Shown one piece after another: positions 51,319 through 62,000 of a stretch of DNA of 64,000 nt (position 1 is the first letter of the stretch; the number at the start of each line of letters is the position of its first letter). The notes beneath the pieces are model-generated. The model made no database searches. It was not told the origin of the DNA and was given only the letters and a program-made list of their open reading frames with translations. The position numbers were made by a program, and so were the translations under genes. The stretch comes from Leishmania donovani. Lineage: Eukaryota > Euglenozoa > Kinetoplastea > Trypanosomatida > Trypanosomatidae. The stretch covers positions 592,429-656,428 of the forward strand of contig NC_018260.1 in the NCBI RefSeq assembly GCF_000227135.1, in the 5' to 3' direction.

Positions 51319-52495
51319 AGGCAGGCGAGAAAACTGCTCGATTGTGTGCGAGGGGTCCTTCTGCTCCGGCTGCTTCTCTTGCACTGTTGAACAAGTGCAA
51401 ACTGATTCTTTGCACCTCTGTGTTTCTCCTTGCTTCACCCTCTGTGCGCGTAAGTGTCTGCGTGTGTGCCGTTGTGGTGGCAGGCCTTGCTCTTGTGCGT
51501 ATGGAATAACTGCGGCTCTCCACGTGCATGTGTGTGTGTGTGTACTTATGCGACGAAGTGAGCGTAGAGACGCAAAAAAAGAGAAAAAAGGGGTTTGTGC
51601 CCCTTGCTCTTGGCATCCCTTCCCTGTCTCGACCCTCCTCTTCCTCCCCCCCCCCCTCACTGCGACACTTACGCATCTCATGCCCACGTTCGTTCCCGTG
51701 TTTTTGTTCGTGATTTTGCCGACGCTTCTCTTCCCGCTATTGGCTCTCCCTCACTATCCCCCCTCCTCCTCCCACCCGCTCGGAATTCCGCAGCCCCTCT
51801 TTTCTCCACCTCTATGGGTGTTCCTTCGCTGCTCTCACCACACAGGCACCTTGTGACTGCGAGTCTTTGCAGAGCCCTCCCACCTGACCGCACCTCCACC
51901 TCCCCCTCCAACTCCCCTCTATACCATTCTTGCATCGCTGTGCTCGCATGCCTGTGTGTGTGTATGCCCTTCTTTTATCCTTCAACAAGACAAGCAAAAA
52001 GTGCGCAGGCACTGAGAGACATCACATGTGTTGCTCTTTCGTTGGGCAGATTTTCATGAGCGACTCTAGAGGACGTTTTCCGTGGCATTCCGCATCACCT
52101 TCTCATCAACTCGCCCGTATGTGTTGTGGGTGTGCGGCTGTACCGTCACCACTCTCTTTCTCCCTTCGCCCTGTCTTTTTGGGGGAGGGGGAAGGGGGGC
52201 AACTGCGTAACACGGCTTACAGGCGTGTCAATGGCCTGTCCTGTCCAACTCCGTCCTTTTCCCCACTCACCCCTCCTCCACCTAACCTCGCACAGATCTC
52301 GTCGTCCGCATATCTGCAGCCATTTCACTCCTTTGCGTTTTTCGCACCTCATTCTTTATTCGCCCTTTATTCTCCTCTCTTTTTTCTCGCCTTACTTCTT
52401 TGCCCCCCCCCCCTCCCCCGCCCACCATAACTACCACCATCCTCGATCCCTCACTCTCTCTCATTCCTACCCTGGTGCACCTCGGAAGCGGCAAG
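51319..52495. other. Intergenic region before the dehydrogenase gene
   Basis: No gene supported; pyrimidine-rich throughout, especially 51640-51930. AG 52318-52319, after a T/C-rich tract, is a possible trans-splice acceptor with no ATG before 52496, although further T/C tracts and AGs follow it. Confidence 0.6.
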
Positions 52496-53476
52496 ATGAT
52501 CTACATTTACACCTGGATTTGGGCCGTGGTGTGGTGCATCTGCGGATGGGTCGGCCCCTTAAGCATCCTAACGTACCTTGTCGCCATAGTGACGCAGCAG
52601 ATTGCCCTGCGCTTCCCGCAGGACTTGGCAAAGAAGTACAAGACGCACTGGGGCCTCGTGACCGGTTCCAGTAGTGGAATTGGCAAGGCCATCGCTGAGA
52701 AGCTAGCTGGCCAGGGCATCAACGTCGTGCTTGTGGCCCTGGATGACAAGATGCTCGCCGACACGTTCGCGGAGCTGCAGAAAAAGTATCCGCGCGTGCA
52801 GTTCCGAAAGGTCGGCGTCAACCTTTCTGCCAAAGACTACGCCTACATGAAGGACATCACCAGCCAGACGGATGACATTGAGGTCGGTCTCGTCTTCAAT
52901 AACGCCGGCTACATCTGCACCGGCCTCTTCGTGGACACTGATCTCGAGCGCCTGCGCTGCAATCTGGAGTGCAACGCCGGATGCGCCGTGCCCATCACGC
53001 ACCACTTCCTGCGCAAGATGATCGAGCGCAAGTCGAAGGGTCTCATCACCTTCACCTCGTCCGTCGCGTGCTACCTGCCTGGCCCAACGGCCACCATGTA
53101 CAGTCCCTCCAAAGCCTTCCTCACGAGCTTCGCCACCACCATCGCGGCTGAGAACCACGACCTTGGCATCGATGTTGTCGTCATCCATCCGTCCCCAGTG
53201 AACACGAACTTTTACAAGAACGAGGGACCGGCGCTCGACTCGCTCAAGACGGCCCAGAAGTCTGCCATCTCTCCGATGAACATTGCGGAGCAGATCTTCG
53301 CCTCTGCGGGTCGTCTCACTGTGTTGGATCAGGGCAGCATGTGCATGATCATCCGCATCATCAACAAGGTGCTCGACTTCCAGATTTTCACAGAGATCAT
53401 CACCCGCTTTGCTTACATGAACGGCGATCATCTGCGTCTGAGGAAAGAGTCGAAGCTGCGCACCGGCAGGCAGTAA
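52496..53476 (+). CDS. Short-chain dehydrogenase, 17-beta-HSD12 / 3-ketoacyl-CoA reductase type
   Basis: A 326-residue membrane-anchored SDR. An N-terminal hydrophobic segment (IYIYTWIWAVVWCICGWVGP onward, residues 2-40) is the likely ER anchor. The NADP(H) site is TGSSSGIG at residues 56-63, with NNAGY further on. The catalytic set is Ser189, Tyr202 and Lys206 in TSSVACYLPGPTATMYSPSK. Layout and length match the group with 17-beta-hydroxysteroid dehydrogenase 12 and the 3-ketoacyl-CoA reductase of microsomal fatty-acid elongation. The lipid-elongation role is plausible because trypanosomatids rely on elongases, but a steroid or other ketone substrate cannot be excluded. No C-terminal dilysine retrieval signal is present (it ends RTGRQ). 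Confidence 0.93.
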   Translation: MIYIYTWIWAVVWCICGWVGPLSILTYLVAIVTQQIALRFPQDLAKKYKTHWGLVTGSSSGIGKAIAEKLAGQGINVVLVALDDKMLADTFAELQKKYPRVQFRKVGVNLSAKDYAYMKDITSQTDDIEVGLVFNNAGYICTGLFVDTDLERLRCNLECNAGCAVPITHHFLRKMIERKSKGLITFTSSVACYLPGPTATMYSPSKAFLTSFATTIAAENHDLGIDVVVIHPSPVNTNFYKNEGPALDSLKTAQKSAISPMNIAEQIFASAGRLTVLDQGSMCMIIRIINKVLDFQIFTEIITRFAYMNGDHLRLRKESKLRTGRQ

Positions 53477-54418
53477 GAAACGCGTGGAGCAACCGCGGAA
53501 GTAGTAGAGATGTGTTTATTTGTTTTTTTTTCTTTTTTTTGCGGCGGTGGTGGCGAGCGGGAACCACGATCGTGAGAATGAAAAGAATAATGCACGGCCA
53601 CTTGTGTGGTAACAGCAAGAAAAAGGGTTCCGTCATACGTCGCACAAGAGCAAGCGCAGCAACGACACGTGCACAGACACACACACACATAGGGAAAAAA
53701 AGAGAAGTGCATATTTGTTATTTTCTTTTTTTTTCTGGATGAGCTGTCTTCCCTGATCTCGCTTATCTCTTCTCGACCGTTCGTGTGAATAACCGCAAGA
53801 ACGACAACCACCAAGACAAGCATGTCTCCTCCTACCGACGTCTCTTTTCAGACGCAAGAGGACGGATGCACAAGGCGTCCCTCATTCTTTCAACCCCCCC
53901 AGCCACCATCATACCCATTATAGTCAGCATGTGTTAGTGGGGACTATGGCATGGCTACTTCCCTCCTCGTAGGGTAGAAAAGCCGGCGACTTCAGAAAGA
54001 AATATATATCAAAAAAAGAGGCGCACATGGGAAAACGTACAAGAAGCGACTGCGGCCGGCAATCAAACGAGCAGAGAGCAACGGGAGCGACGCTGAGCGA
54101 TTGTGCTGTGGTTCCAACAGCGAAAAAAAAAAGTGAATTCAAAGCGGTGTGTCTAAAAACGGCGCGTGGGCGTCGCAGCCGCCGTGTGCTGCACGCGTGC
54201 TGGTGAACAAACAAACGAGTTGTAGGGCAGAGGCTCCGCACGCCTTTTTTCCCTCCTCCCCTGTCACACGATGCAGTTCAACGTTATTCTTTGCGGTGCA
54301 CTACCGCCGTTGTTGGTGTTGCTGTTGTCTGGGTCCATTTCGATTGTTCAGTTGCCCTCTCCCCTCTCTTATCCTTTCCTCTTCCGTAGCTCACGTATTC
54401 ACATACCCGGAAGCTGTC
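53477..54418. other. Intergenic region before the TruD-like gene
   Basis: No gene supported. It is A-rich on the + strand around 53480-54140, then turns into a T/C tract (54340-54387) ending in AG 54388-54389. Confidence 0.7.
54388..54389 (+). promoter_or_regulatory. Strong candidate spliced-leader acceptor for the TruD-like gene
   Basis: A long T/C tract ends in TCCGTAG. ATG 54419 is the first ATG downstream, giving a 29-nt 5' UTR and excluding the upstream ATG at 54271 from the mature mRNA. Confidence 0.6.
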
Positions 54419-57121
54419 ATGAAGTGTACAGCCCGTTGGTGCAACACCGGCGGCGTCGTGGCGGCGATGGAGCGCGCGCATCGTCACGTGCCAAGGCAAG
54501 CCTTTGTGAACCGCACTGCCACGGACGGTGAGGCGGAGCACTCGCACACACCCCGGTACCTCATTCCGGACCTGCAGCGGTACGCAGAGCGGCAGCAAGA
54601 GCACCAGAACGCTCACAAGCAATCGCTGAGCGAATTGCCACGGCTGTATGAACACGCCATGAGCACCCCTGCCGCCGTGTCACCATCCCTCGCCCAGTTC
54701 ATTCACGCCGCCAAGACCGCCTTCGAAAGCTCCTTGGCGTCCTTTCAGCATCAAGCATTGGCCTCGCAGTCTGCGGCCCAATCGGCCGTCAACGACACCA
54801 CTAGGTGTCTGCCACAACCGCCTGTGCAACGGACTGGTGGTGCGAGCCGCAGCGAACTCGAGGCAGCTGTGCGCAGCTACAACCCAACACTCGATCGGGC
54901 ACTTATTCAGCGGATCGCCGCTCGGCTTGCGATCTCGGACGCTCTCCGCATCGCACGTCAGCTTGCTCGCTACCTTCAAGACTCTGCAGCTGTGGCAAGA
55001 GATAAGGGGGATGCCGGCTACGATGACGAGCACCAAGTAACCGCAGCGCAGGCAGTGGAACTTCTTCGCCGCGCTGTGGATGTGTGCCGTGAACGTTATG
55101 TGCAGAATTCAGCGGACATGCGTACAACACCACGTCCCACGTCGCCCAGTCTCTGGGCCCTGACATCAGCGGCCCGTGAAAGCGCTGGGATTGCAGCGCG
55201 CCTTCACAACTCCGCCGCTGCCGCGACAAAACGCGCACATCGACGGCGTCGACAGCTTCATCGCTGTTTCCTCCGCTACACGAGTGATGTGCAGGTGAAC
55301 GAGGTACTGCCCAATGGCGCAGTCGTCACCTTCACGCACGCGACGCGGCCTGAGGAAGTTGGAAGCCGCACAGGTCCTGCAGAGAGCAAAGGGGGGGAGC
55401 GCAACGCCGACACCTCAGCAGCAGCAGCCAAGGCAAAACGAGCTCCGCCCCGCTTTTCGACTCCCGTATCCTTCCGTGAGTCGCTGGAGTCGTGTCTCAC
55501 CTCTTCTCCATCCACTGTGCACCTGCACTTTGTGCTGTACCGTCGCGGCGTTTCCCTGGCAACGGCCATTGCGGACATCGTGGAAGCCAGCGAAGGACTT
55601 ATCTCCGCGCACAATGTCAGCGTCAACATTCACATACCAGAGAATGACGAGCACGTTGTTGTGCAGGCTTGCAGCGTTCGTGTGGCACTGCCGGTGTCGA
55701 CGCAGCCTTGCGGCGTTGAAGACGCCGTGCAACACTGTCTGCACGCCGCCCGCGCCATTGTGCAGATCAACCTCGCGAGAGGGACGCCAAGGGTTGCCCT
55801 CCAGCTCCTTGAGTGCCGCACAGACGCTTGCGGGGAGCAGCACACCGCGTCGCAGGTGCTCGATGAGTCGCCGATGCGGCTGCAGTACGCCCTCCTCCTG
55901 CGCGGCTTTGAGCAACGTGGAGGGCCTGTGAACCGCCTCGACCATGCCTCCCTGGCGTGCGCCATGTGCGTCCCGAACTACTTCTCCCCGCATCACTTCG
56001 GTGCGGCCGCCGTCCCTTTCTTCCGCACCTACCACGTCACGGAGGCCCTGGTGAAGCGCCGCTACGCGGATGCGGCTGTCATGATGGCCTGCCTCGAGGT
56101 GGAAACCGTAGCTGAGGCAAGCACGGAGTTACCACCTTGGCTTGCGCGCGCGTTGCAGCTCTTGTGCCGTGGCGAGGACCGTGAAGGGGTGTGGCAAGCG
56201 TGGTGGATTCACGAGGTACCAGCGGCTACGCGGCGACGCATGGTTTGCGCGAAGAGCGATCTGGTATGGAATGTGGTGGCGAGCCTCCGGCTTCAGGAGC
56301 TCGTGGCGGCGACGGGCGGATGCCGTGACGTTCTGCTCGCGGCGGCACCGAAGCCTGGCGACTTTGTCTTCCAACCGGAGGAAGCAAGAGACAGTGGTGC
56401 GAGGTCAGCAACCCTCGCGCCGCTGGCACTGAGCGCGCCGGTAACGGCGGTGTACAGCCAGGCGCAGGCAGCTCGCTACAGCGTTCATGAAATTGCGTTA
56501 CCGCTTGTCTTGGACGCCAGCAGCGAATTCGAGGGGTGTGAAAGCCTGGCCGTCATCGAAGCGCAGCTAGGCTTTACCCATGACCGTCGTCGCCATTCGT
56601 CCCTGCTTCCGTCACAACAGCCGCGCCAATCGCACACATCCCTGCCTGCCGTCGCGCAGACAAACGAAACAGTGTTTCGCCCGCTCTTGGTAGAGGCGAC
56701 CGGCTACCCTCGCGCCACTCGGCCGTGGTGCCGATCCTTCCCGGAGCCGTCCGTGGGTCCTGCATTTGGCCGCCCCAAGGCAGCCCTGGAGAGCAATGCT
56801 ACCGTTTTTTCCCTCGCCACGGACTGGGATCTTGCGAGTCGGACAGCAGTAGCCCGCGACTACGCTTCCAAGTCACGCGGGCCGCGCGCGTGTGTGTGGC
56901 CGCTAAGTAAGCGTGGTCGCGCGCTCACGGATCGCCTGCCTGCTGGCCTCATGACGGTGGCTTCGGCGGATGGATCGTCGTTGCTAGGCGGCGCAAGTGC
57001 GGCAAACTATCATGGGTCCCGTTGCCTCGCCATTCATTGCACGCTCCCAGCGCGCGTGTCTCTGGCTAACTTTGTTTCGGAGTTGGCCGCGGTGGAGGAC
57101 CTGCGTGACTCGCAAGCGTAG
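54419..57121 (+). CDS. TruD/PUS7-family pseudouridine-synthase-like protein, catalytic motif degenerate
   Basis: A 900-residue protein with the TruD/PUS7 domain order. Residues about 285-305 (YTSDVQVNEVLPNGAVVTFT) match the N-terminal DFxVxEI strand; HLHFVLYRRGVSLATAI matches the segment before the catalytic loop; CVPNYFSPHHFG followed by AAAVPFFRTYHVTEALVKRR matches the NYFGxQRFG block; ARYSVHEIALPLVLD matches YSIxDVVxPLPG; and CLAIHCTLPARVSLANFVSE matches the closing strand. Active members have GxKDxxAxTxQ with a catalytic Asp; here the aligned stretch is IPENDEHVVVQ, placing Asn409 at the Asp site with Asp410 next to it, and the Gly and Lys are gone. It is probably inactive, an RNA-binding or assembly factor, perhaps mitochondrial given the basic N-terminus. 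The 280-residue N-terminal extension is not recognised. Confidence 0.87.
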   Translation: MKCTARWCNTGGVVAAMERAHRHVPRQAFVNRTATDGEAEHSHTPRYLIPDLQRYAERQQEHQNAHKQSLSELPRLYEHAMSTPAAVSPSLAQFIHAAKTAFESSLASFQHQALASQSAAQSAVNDTTRCLPQPPVQRTGGASRSELEAAVRSYNPTLDRALIQRIAARLAISDALRIARQLARYLQDSAAVARDKGDAGYDDEHQVTAAQAVELLRRAVDVCRERYVQNSADMRTTPRPTSPSLWALTSAARESAGIAARLHNSAAAATKRAHRRRRQLHRCFLRYTSDVQVNEVLPNGAVVTFTHATRPEEVGSRTGPAESKGGERNADTSAAAAKAKRAPPRFSTPVSFRESLESCLTSSPSTVHLHFVLYRRGVSLATAIADIVEASEGLISAHNVSVNIHIPENDEHVVVQACSVRVALPVSTQPCGVEDAVQHCLHAARAIVQINLARGTPRVALQLLECRTDACGEQHTASQVLDESPMRLQYALLLRGFEQRGGPVNRLDHASLACAMCVPNYFSPHHFGAAAVPFFRTYHVTEALVKRRYADAAVMMACLEVETVAEASTELPPWLARALQLLCRGEDREGVWQAWWIHEVPAATRRRMVCAKSDLVWNVVASLRLQELVAATGGCRDVLLAAAPKPGDFVFQPEEARDSGARSATLAPLALSAPVTAVYSQAQAARYSVHEIALPLVLDASSEFEGCESLAVIEAQLGFTHDRRRHSSLLPSQQPRQSHTSLPAVAQTNETVFRPLLVEATGYPRATRPWCRSFPEPSVGPAFGRPKAALESNATVFSLATDWDLASRTAVARDYASKSRGPRACVWPLSKRGRALTDRLPAGLMTVASADGSSLLGGASAANYHGSRCLAIHCTLPARVSLANFVSELAAVEDLRDSQA

Positions 57122-57587
57122 AAAATGGAGCAGTGACACACACACACACACACACAGGTGCACCTTTGCCGGTTTGTCACATACACCTACGGGCTGTTTC
57201 TACAAACACACAGCGCTTGCGTTGCTGCATGCGAGCATTGCTTGTGAAGAAGCGGCATCCGACAGCAGTAGGTGCGCTGCAGGAATGAAAAAAAAAATGG
57301 CAGACGCGTCGCTTTCAGCAACGCCGCAGCGTTTTTCTTTTGGGGGTGGCTTATGTGCTGCGGCTTGCACGGCCAACCTCCCGCCTACATGCGAAGCCGG
57401 CCCCGATGCCACACACGCATACGCACGAAATCGACTGCGCCAACACACAGCATTCTTTCTTCTCCCCTGTGCTCCCTCTCCTGTGCAGATCGCCGCCTCT
57501 CACACACTGCAGTTACTTGCCCCGTACTTTGTTTTTACTCTCTCTCAATTCCGTAGCGTGCACACCTGCACATATATATTTGCATTC
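57122..57587. other. Short intergenic region with CA tract
   Basis: A CA run (about 57136-57156) and a pyrimidine tract ending in the candidate acceptor AG 57555-57556. No gene seen. Confidence 0.7.
57555..57556 (+). promoter_or_regulatory. Candidate spliced-leader acceptor for the M20 peptidase gene
   Basis: A T/C-rich tract is followed by TTCCGTAG; ATG 57588 is the first ATG after it, giving a 31-nt 5' UTR. The frame upstream of 57588 is open but belongs to the spacer. Confidence 0.55.
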
Positions 57588-59006
57588 ATGAGCGACTTTG
57601 ACTGGGCTGTGATTCAAAAGGCCGTGGAGGCCGAGTGGGACGCCTCCATCATTCCTGCGCTGTCCGCCTACATTGAAGTGCCGAATCAGAGCCCCGACTT
57701 CGACCCCCAGTGGGCAACGAACGGACTCATAAAAAAGGCCTTTACCATTCTGATCAACTGGATGGAGGGGCAGAACCTGCTGGGCCTCAGCTACGAGTTC
57801 ATGGAGGTCGAGGGAAGAACGCCGTTCCTCCTCGTCGAAATCGCCGGGACAGAGCCGACGAAGAACACCCTGCTCATGTACGGCCACATGGATAAGCAGC
57901 CGCCTCTCTACCCGTGGGACGAAGGCCTTGACCCCCACAAGGCGGTCGTGCGCGATGGCAAGCTGTACGGCCGCGGCGGCGCTGACGACGGCTACGCGCT
58001 CTTTTCGGCCATCACGTCCGTCTCGGTACTGCAGCGCCACGGCATTCCGCACGGTCGAGTGATCGTGGTCATCGAGGCGTGCGAAGAGTCTGGCAGCTTC
58101 GACCTGGACTACTACATGGAGCGCTGCAAGGAACGCATCGGCAACGTGGATTTGATGGTGTGCCTAGACAGCGGCTGTCTCAACTACTCACAGGTATGGC
58201 TGACGACGTCGTTGCGTGGTGTGACGGGTGGTGTGCTGAACGTGCAGACGCTGACGGAGAGCATGCACAGTGGCGTCGCCGGCGGCGTCGTACCGGACAC
58301 GTTCCGCATTGCGCGTGAGCTGTTGGACCGCGTTGAGGATTCAAAGACCGGAAAGGTGCTCTTCCCTGAGGCCTACTGCGAGATTCCCGACTACGTTGTC
58401 AAGTCCATGGAGTCGATGAGGGTCGTGCCGTTCAAGGAGCAGTTTGCCACGGCCGACGGCGTGTCGACAGAGCCAGGCGACAATGTGGAGCTGGCGCTGC
58501 GGAACTTTTGGAAGCCGAGCCTCACCGTGACAGGGGCCAACCTGCCGGAGCCACAGATTGCCGGCAACGTAATCCGGACGCACACCTCACTGAAGCTGTC
58601 CCTCCGCGTGCCGCCGCTGGTGGACGCGGAGAAAGCTACCCAGGCCATGGCCAAGTTGCTTGTGGCCAACCCGCCGTACGGCGCTAAGGTGTGGTTTCAG
58701 CCCGAGGTTCCCGGCCATGGCTGCGCGACCCCAGAGCTGAAGCCGTGGCTCGTGACCGCGCTCAATGAGAGCAGCAAGATGGCGTACGGCAACCCGCTCG
58801 CATTCCAGGGCATGGGCGGGGCGATCCCATTCATCTCCATGCTCATCAAATCATACCCGCAAGCGCAGTTCGTTGTCACCGGCGTCCTCGGTCCAAAGAG
58901 CAACGCGCACGGCCCCAATGAGTTTCTGCACATCAAATACGCTAAAGGCCTCACGTTCGCCATCAGCCGCGTTGTCGCCGAGCACTTTCGCCACACTCTC
59001 AAGTAA
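57588..59006 (+). CDS. M20-family metallopeptidase (CNDP-like dipeptidase / carboxypeptidase)
   Basis: A 472-residue zinc peptidase of family M20. All metal and catalytic residues are in place: His100 and Asp102 in YGHMDKQP, the bridging Asp133/Asp134 in RGGADDGY, the catalytic and metal Glu166-Glu167 in EACEESGS, Asp194 in LDSGCLN, and His441 in NAHGPNEF. The insert between Asp194 and the C-terminal lobe is the dimerisation (lid) domain. The sequence resembles CNDP-type cytosolic dipeptidases, and Leishmania orthologues have been labelled glutamate carboxypeptidase-like. It probably hydrolyses dipeptides or similar short substrates in the cytosol. No signal peptide or membrane segment is present. 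It is the last intact gene in the window. Confidence 0.95.
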   Translation: MSDFDWAVIQKAVEAEWDASIIPALSAYIEVPNQSPDFDPQWATNGLIKKAFTILINWMEGQNLLGLSYEFMEVEGRTPFLLVEIAGTEPTKNTLLMYGHMDKQPPLYPWDEGLDPHKAVVRDGKLYGRGGADDGYALFSAITSVSVLQRHGIPHGRVIVVIEACEESGSFDLDYYMERCKERIGNVDLMVCLDSGCLNYSQVWLTTSLRGVTGGVLNVQTLTESMHSGVAGGVVPDTFRIARELLDRVEDSKTGKVLFPEAYCEIPDYVVKSMESMRVVPFKEQFATADGVSTEPGDNVELALRNFWKPSLTVTGANLPEPQIAGNVIRTHTSLKLSLRVPPLVDAEKATQAMAKLLVANPPYGAKVWFQPEVPGHGCATPELKPWLVTALNESSKMAYGNPLAFQGMGGAIPFISMLIKSYPQAQFVVTGVLGPKSNAHGPNEFLHIKYAKGLTFAISRVVAEHFRHTLK

Positions 59007-62000
59007 CAGTGCTGCCGAGCAGCCTCGCTGACCCTCTCTTTTTCTGGCGCTTTCACCTTACGCTATGCTAGTGTAGATGTGACGGCTTCGTCGACCATAC
59101 AAACACAACACAGACTCATAAACGGAGGCAGCGGCGCCTCACCGACAGCTCAAGCGCGGCCTGTTAGCGCACGAAACGGCTAGCGCTCTGCCGCTCAGGG
59201 ACGGTAAACGCCGCCGGGCGTGCCCACTGCCAGCCGCACACCCCACAGGAACCCCGCCCGTTGCCATTTTTCGCCCCATCCCCGTCTCCTTCCGCCATTT
59301 TGGCCGCATTCGGGGACAACCGCGCTCGGGTAAAGCGCCGTATCCCGTCCCTCCTTTGGCGTTCATCGCCCGGGGGCCGGGCGGTCGTTTGCGGCCCGGG
59401 AAACCCGGGCCTGGCCAAAAGGCCCCCGACGGGAAACCACGCAACCGCCCAAAGCGGCCAACGCCCCACCGCCCCCGCTGGCGGCAGGGACAGGCGCCGA
59501 CGACGTGGGGGGAGGGGAGGGGCCAAAGCGATGCGCCGCAGCCGATGCGGGCGGCCACGCCGCGGATGGCGCTGCGCCGAAGCGACCCGCGACCGCACAC
59601 CGGTTCGCGCCACCCATGCCACATGAGCCGAGCACCGGCGCGGCCCGCCCGGGGCGCCCCGAGCTTTCCCGCGCGCAGGGGGAAAGCCCCCCACCCCCTT
59701 CCAGCAAACCAAAAAAAAAACGCACGCCCAAACCCCAAGAAAGGGACGAGGCAAAGCAGGGCGGGACCCGCCGCAAGGGAGGCACCAGGGAAGCCGTTTC
59801 CCGAGAATGAGCGGGGATTTTCCATCGACGAAAAAGGGGCGCCCACGAGGCAGAAAGGCGGAAACACAACCCGCAACGAAAGCCTGAGAGGCGAGCTTTC
59901 GGCGCCAAGGGTCCACAAAGGCCGGCCACATCATACAGACGCAAATCAAAACACATACGAGGAAGCTATTGACAATGAAAAGAGAGAGAAATGCTGGAAT
60001 CGTTTTTCGCAGGGGTTGGAAAGGATTTTGCCAAATTGGCCCCGGCGGCCAGCGGCACGCAGGGAGGGCCCGCAACCCAAAAGCGAACAGAGCAGGAGCA
60101 CCCCAACGAAGCCCGGGCGGGCCGAGACCAAGGAAAAGCAAAAGGAACAACAGGGAGAAGCACTGAGAAAGGCCGCAAGAGGCGCCATTTTGCACCGGCA
60201 AAAAGATGGCAAGCACAAAAAAAGGGGAAGGTCAGGAAACGCCACCAAATTTGCGGCGCGCTAAACCAAAACAAAAACACGTGAAAACACGCATAAATTG
60301 GCGCCAAAAACAAAAGCAACCCTGTTTAATACGTAGCCATGACATCCCGAACGCTTTGGCGGGGGCCCCGCTAAGGGGGGGGGCGTTGGTTTGCGGGGGT
60401 CTCTGCTGCTCGTTGGGGCGCCGGGGGGGGGGAATGGGCCGGGAAAAAATCCCCCAAAGAAAAACCGCAACGCGCGCACGCCCACCCACCCCAAGAACGC
60501 GCACGACGCCCACGAAGCGCACCCGCGTAAAAAAAAACGCGGGGGAAAACACACCGCGGGAGACCCCATACAGAACACCCCGCCTTGCGGGAACGGCAAA
60601 AACAAAGAACCATTCATGGAAAAGCAAGGAAAAAAAAGAACGTGCTGGCACCAGCGCCGAAGAAAAACCTACCGACACACATGTTCCTGAAAAAAAAAAG
60701 AAACGATCTATAATGGGAAAGTGAGGCAGTGAGCCGAGAGACTTCGAATATAAAAATTCCAGCGCGCCTAAAAGGGAAAAATGCCGTAAAAACCTCATCC
60801 CGTCCGCCGGCCTTTCCGCGCTTCTGTGCTAGCAGCTTGTTGCCTCCTTCGCGATGAAAAAAGGCATTGCAAAGACGCGTTTTTGGTCGCTAACTCACTG
60901 AAAAAATGGAGTTTGAAACACCATGCAAGTGAAAATGATTCCCAGTTTTACCACCGCCACGTTCACATTGGGTGATACTAACGAAAAAAAGAACAGGGGA
61001 CAAAGCGTTCACCGGAGCAAAAACCGGGTTTGGATGCTAAAAAAAGGCGCGTTCACTCAAGATGGGTGGCGGAAGGCGAAAAACGCGCCCGGGACAATTT
61101 CCCCCTTTACGCCCCAGCTGCTTGCAAAGCTCTCTTCATTACGGCCCCCAAAGGCTGACCGCAGATATTAATCCGTGGTTTTTGTTCCGATGGCGGCGTA
61201 AAATGCATCCGAAAGATGTCAACCTAATCCCACAAACGAGGCCTGTAAGTTAATGCCGCTTGTCGCTTCAAGGTGGTTAACTGTCACGGAAATCACCGGG
61301 CAGGCCATGTCCCACCGGCAATTGAGGATTATTTGGGTTCCGACTAAACACCGCAGACGTTTCTCGTCGCATTCTCCGTCAAATCGGCGGCTTCGGATAC
61401 ACAAATTCCACCCAATAACGCCAGCCGCCTTTTCAACCCAAGCGATACGAATTCTTGATTGTTTTCTAATTTTAGGCCAGGGAGACGCTACCAAGAAATG
61501 ACACAGAAAGTGCACATAAAAGGCTAACAAAATGGTTCTCATCGCGGACCTGTAGAAGCTGGTGCATCTTATAAAAAAAAGTTTTTCTTCGTGCCGCAAA
61601 ACGTGCGGTCGCTCTATTTTACCGAAACTTGACAAAACGAAGCCTTCGTTTTCCGCAATGAAAACCCAGATAGCCATTGCGTGGCAACACAGTTCAAAAC
61701 GGCACATAAATGCGTTTCGCGATACGGCGCCAATAGCTGCATCATCATTTGTCATCGGGGGGGGGGGCAAACCCATTTTTTGCTCTTGACGCCGGCGCGG
61801 CCGTTTAAAAAACCCAACGCTGTTCCAGGCCCCCCAAAACTAAAAAGACACTGTGGACGCCCAATGGGGAACACCGTGATCAAAATTACGATCTCGACGG
61901 TGCGAAAGGCTGCGAACAAAACATCTAAGTACAGTTATAATTTTTTTTTGTTTTGCTTTTTAAGCCTTTTTTTCAGTAATACTTGCCAATTTTTTTTGGA

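Noticed and set aside
59164..60264. Long frames on both strands (350 codons minus, 302 codons plus)
   Set aside because: The T-depleted composition removes stop codons from all frames; the proteins are low-complexity and mutually overlapping.
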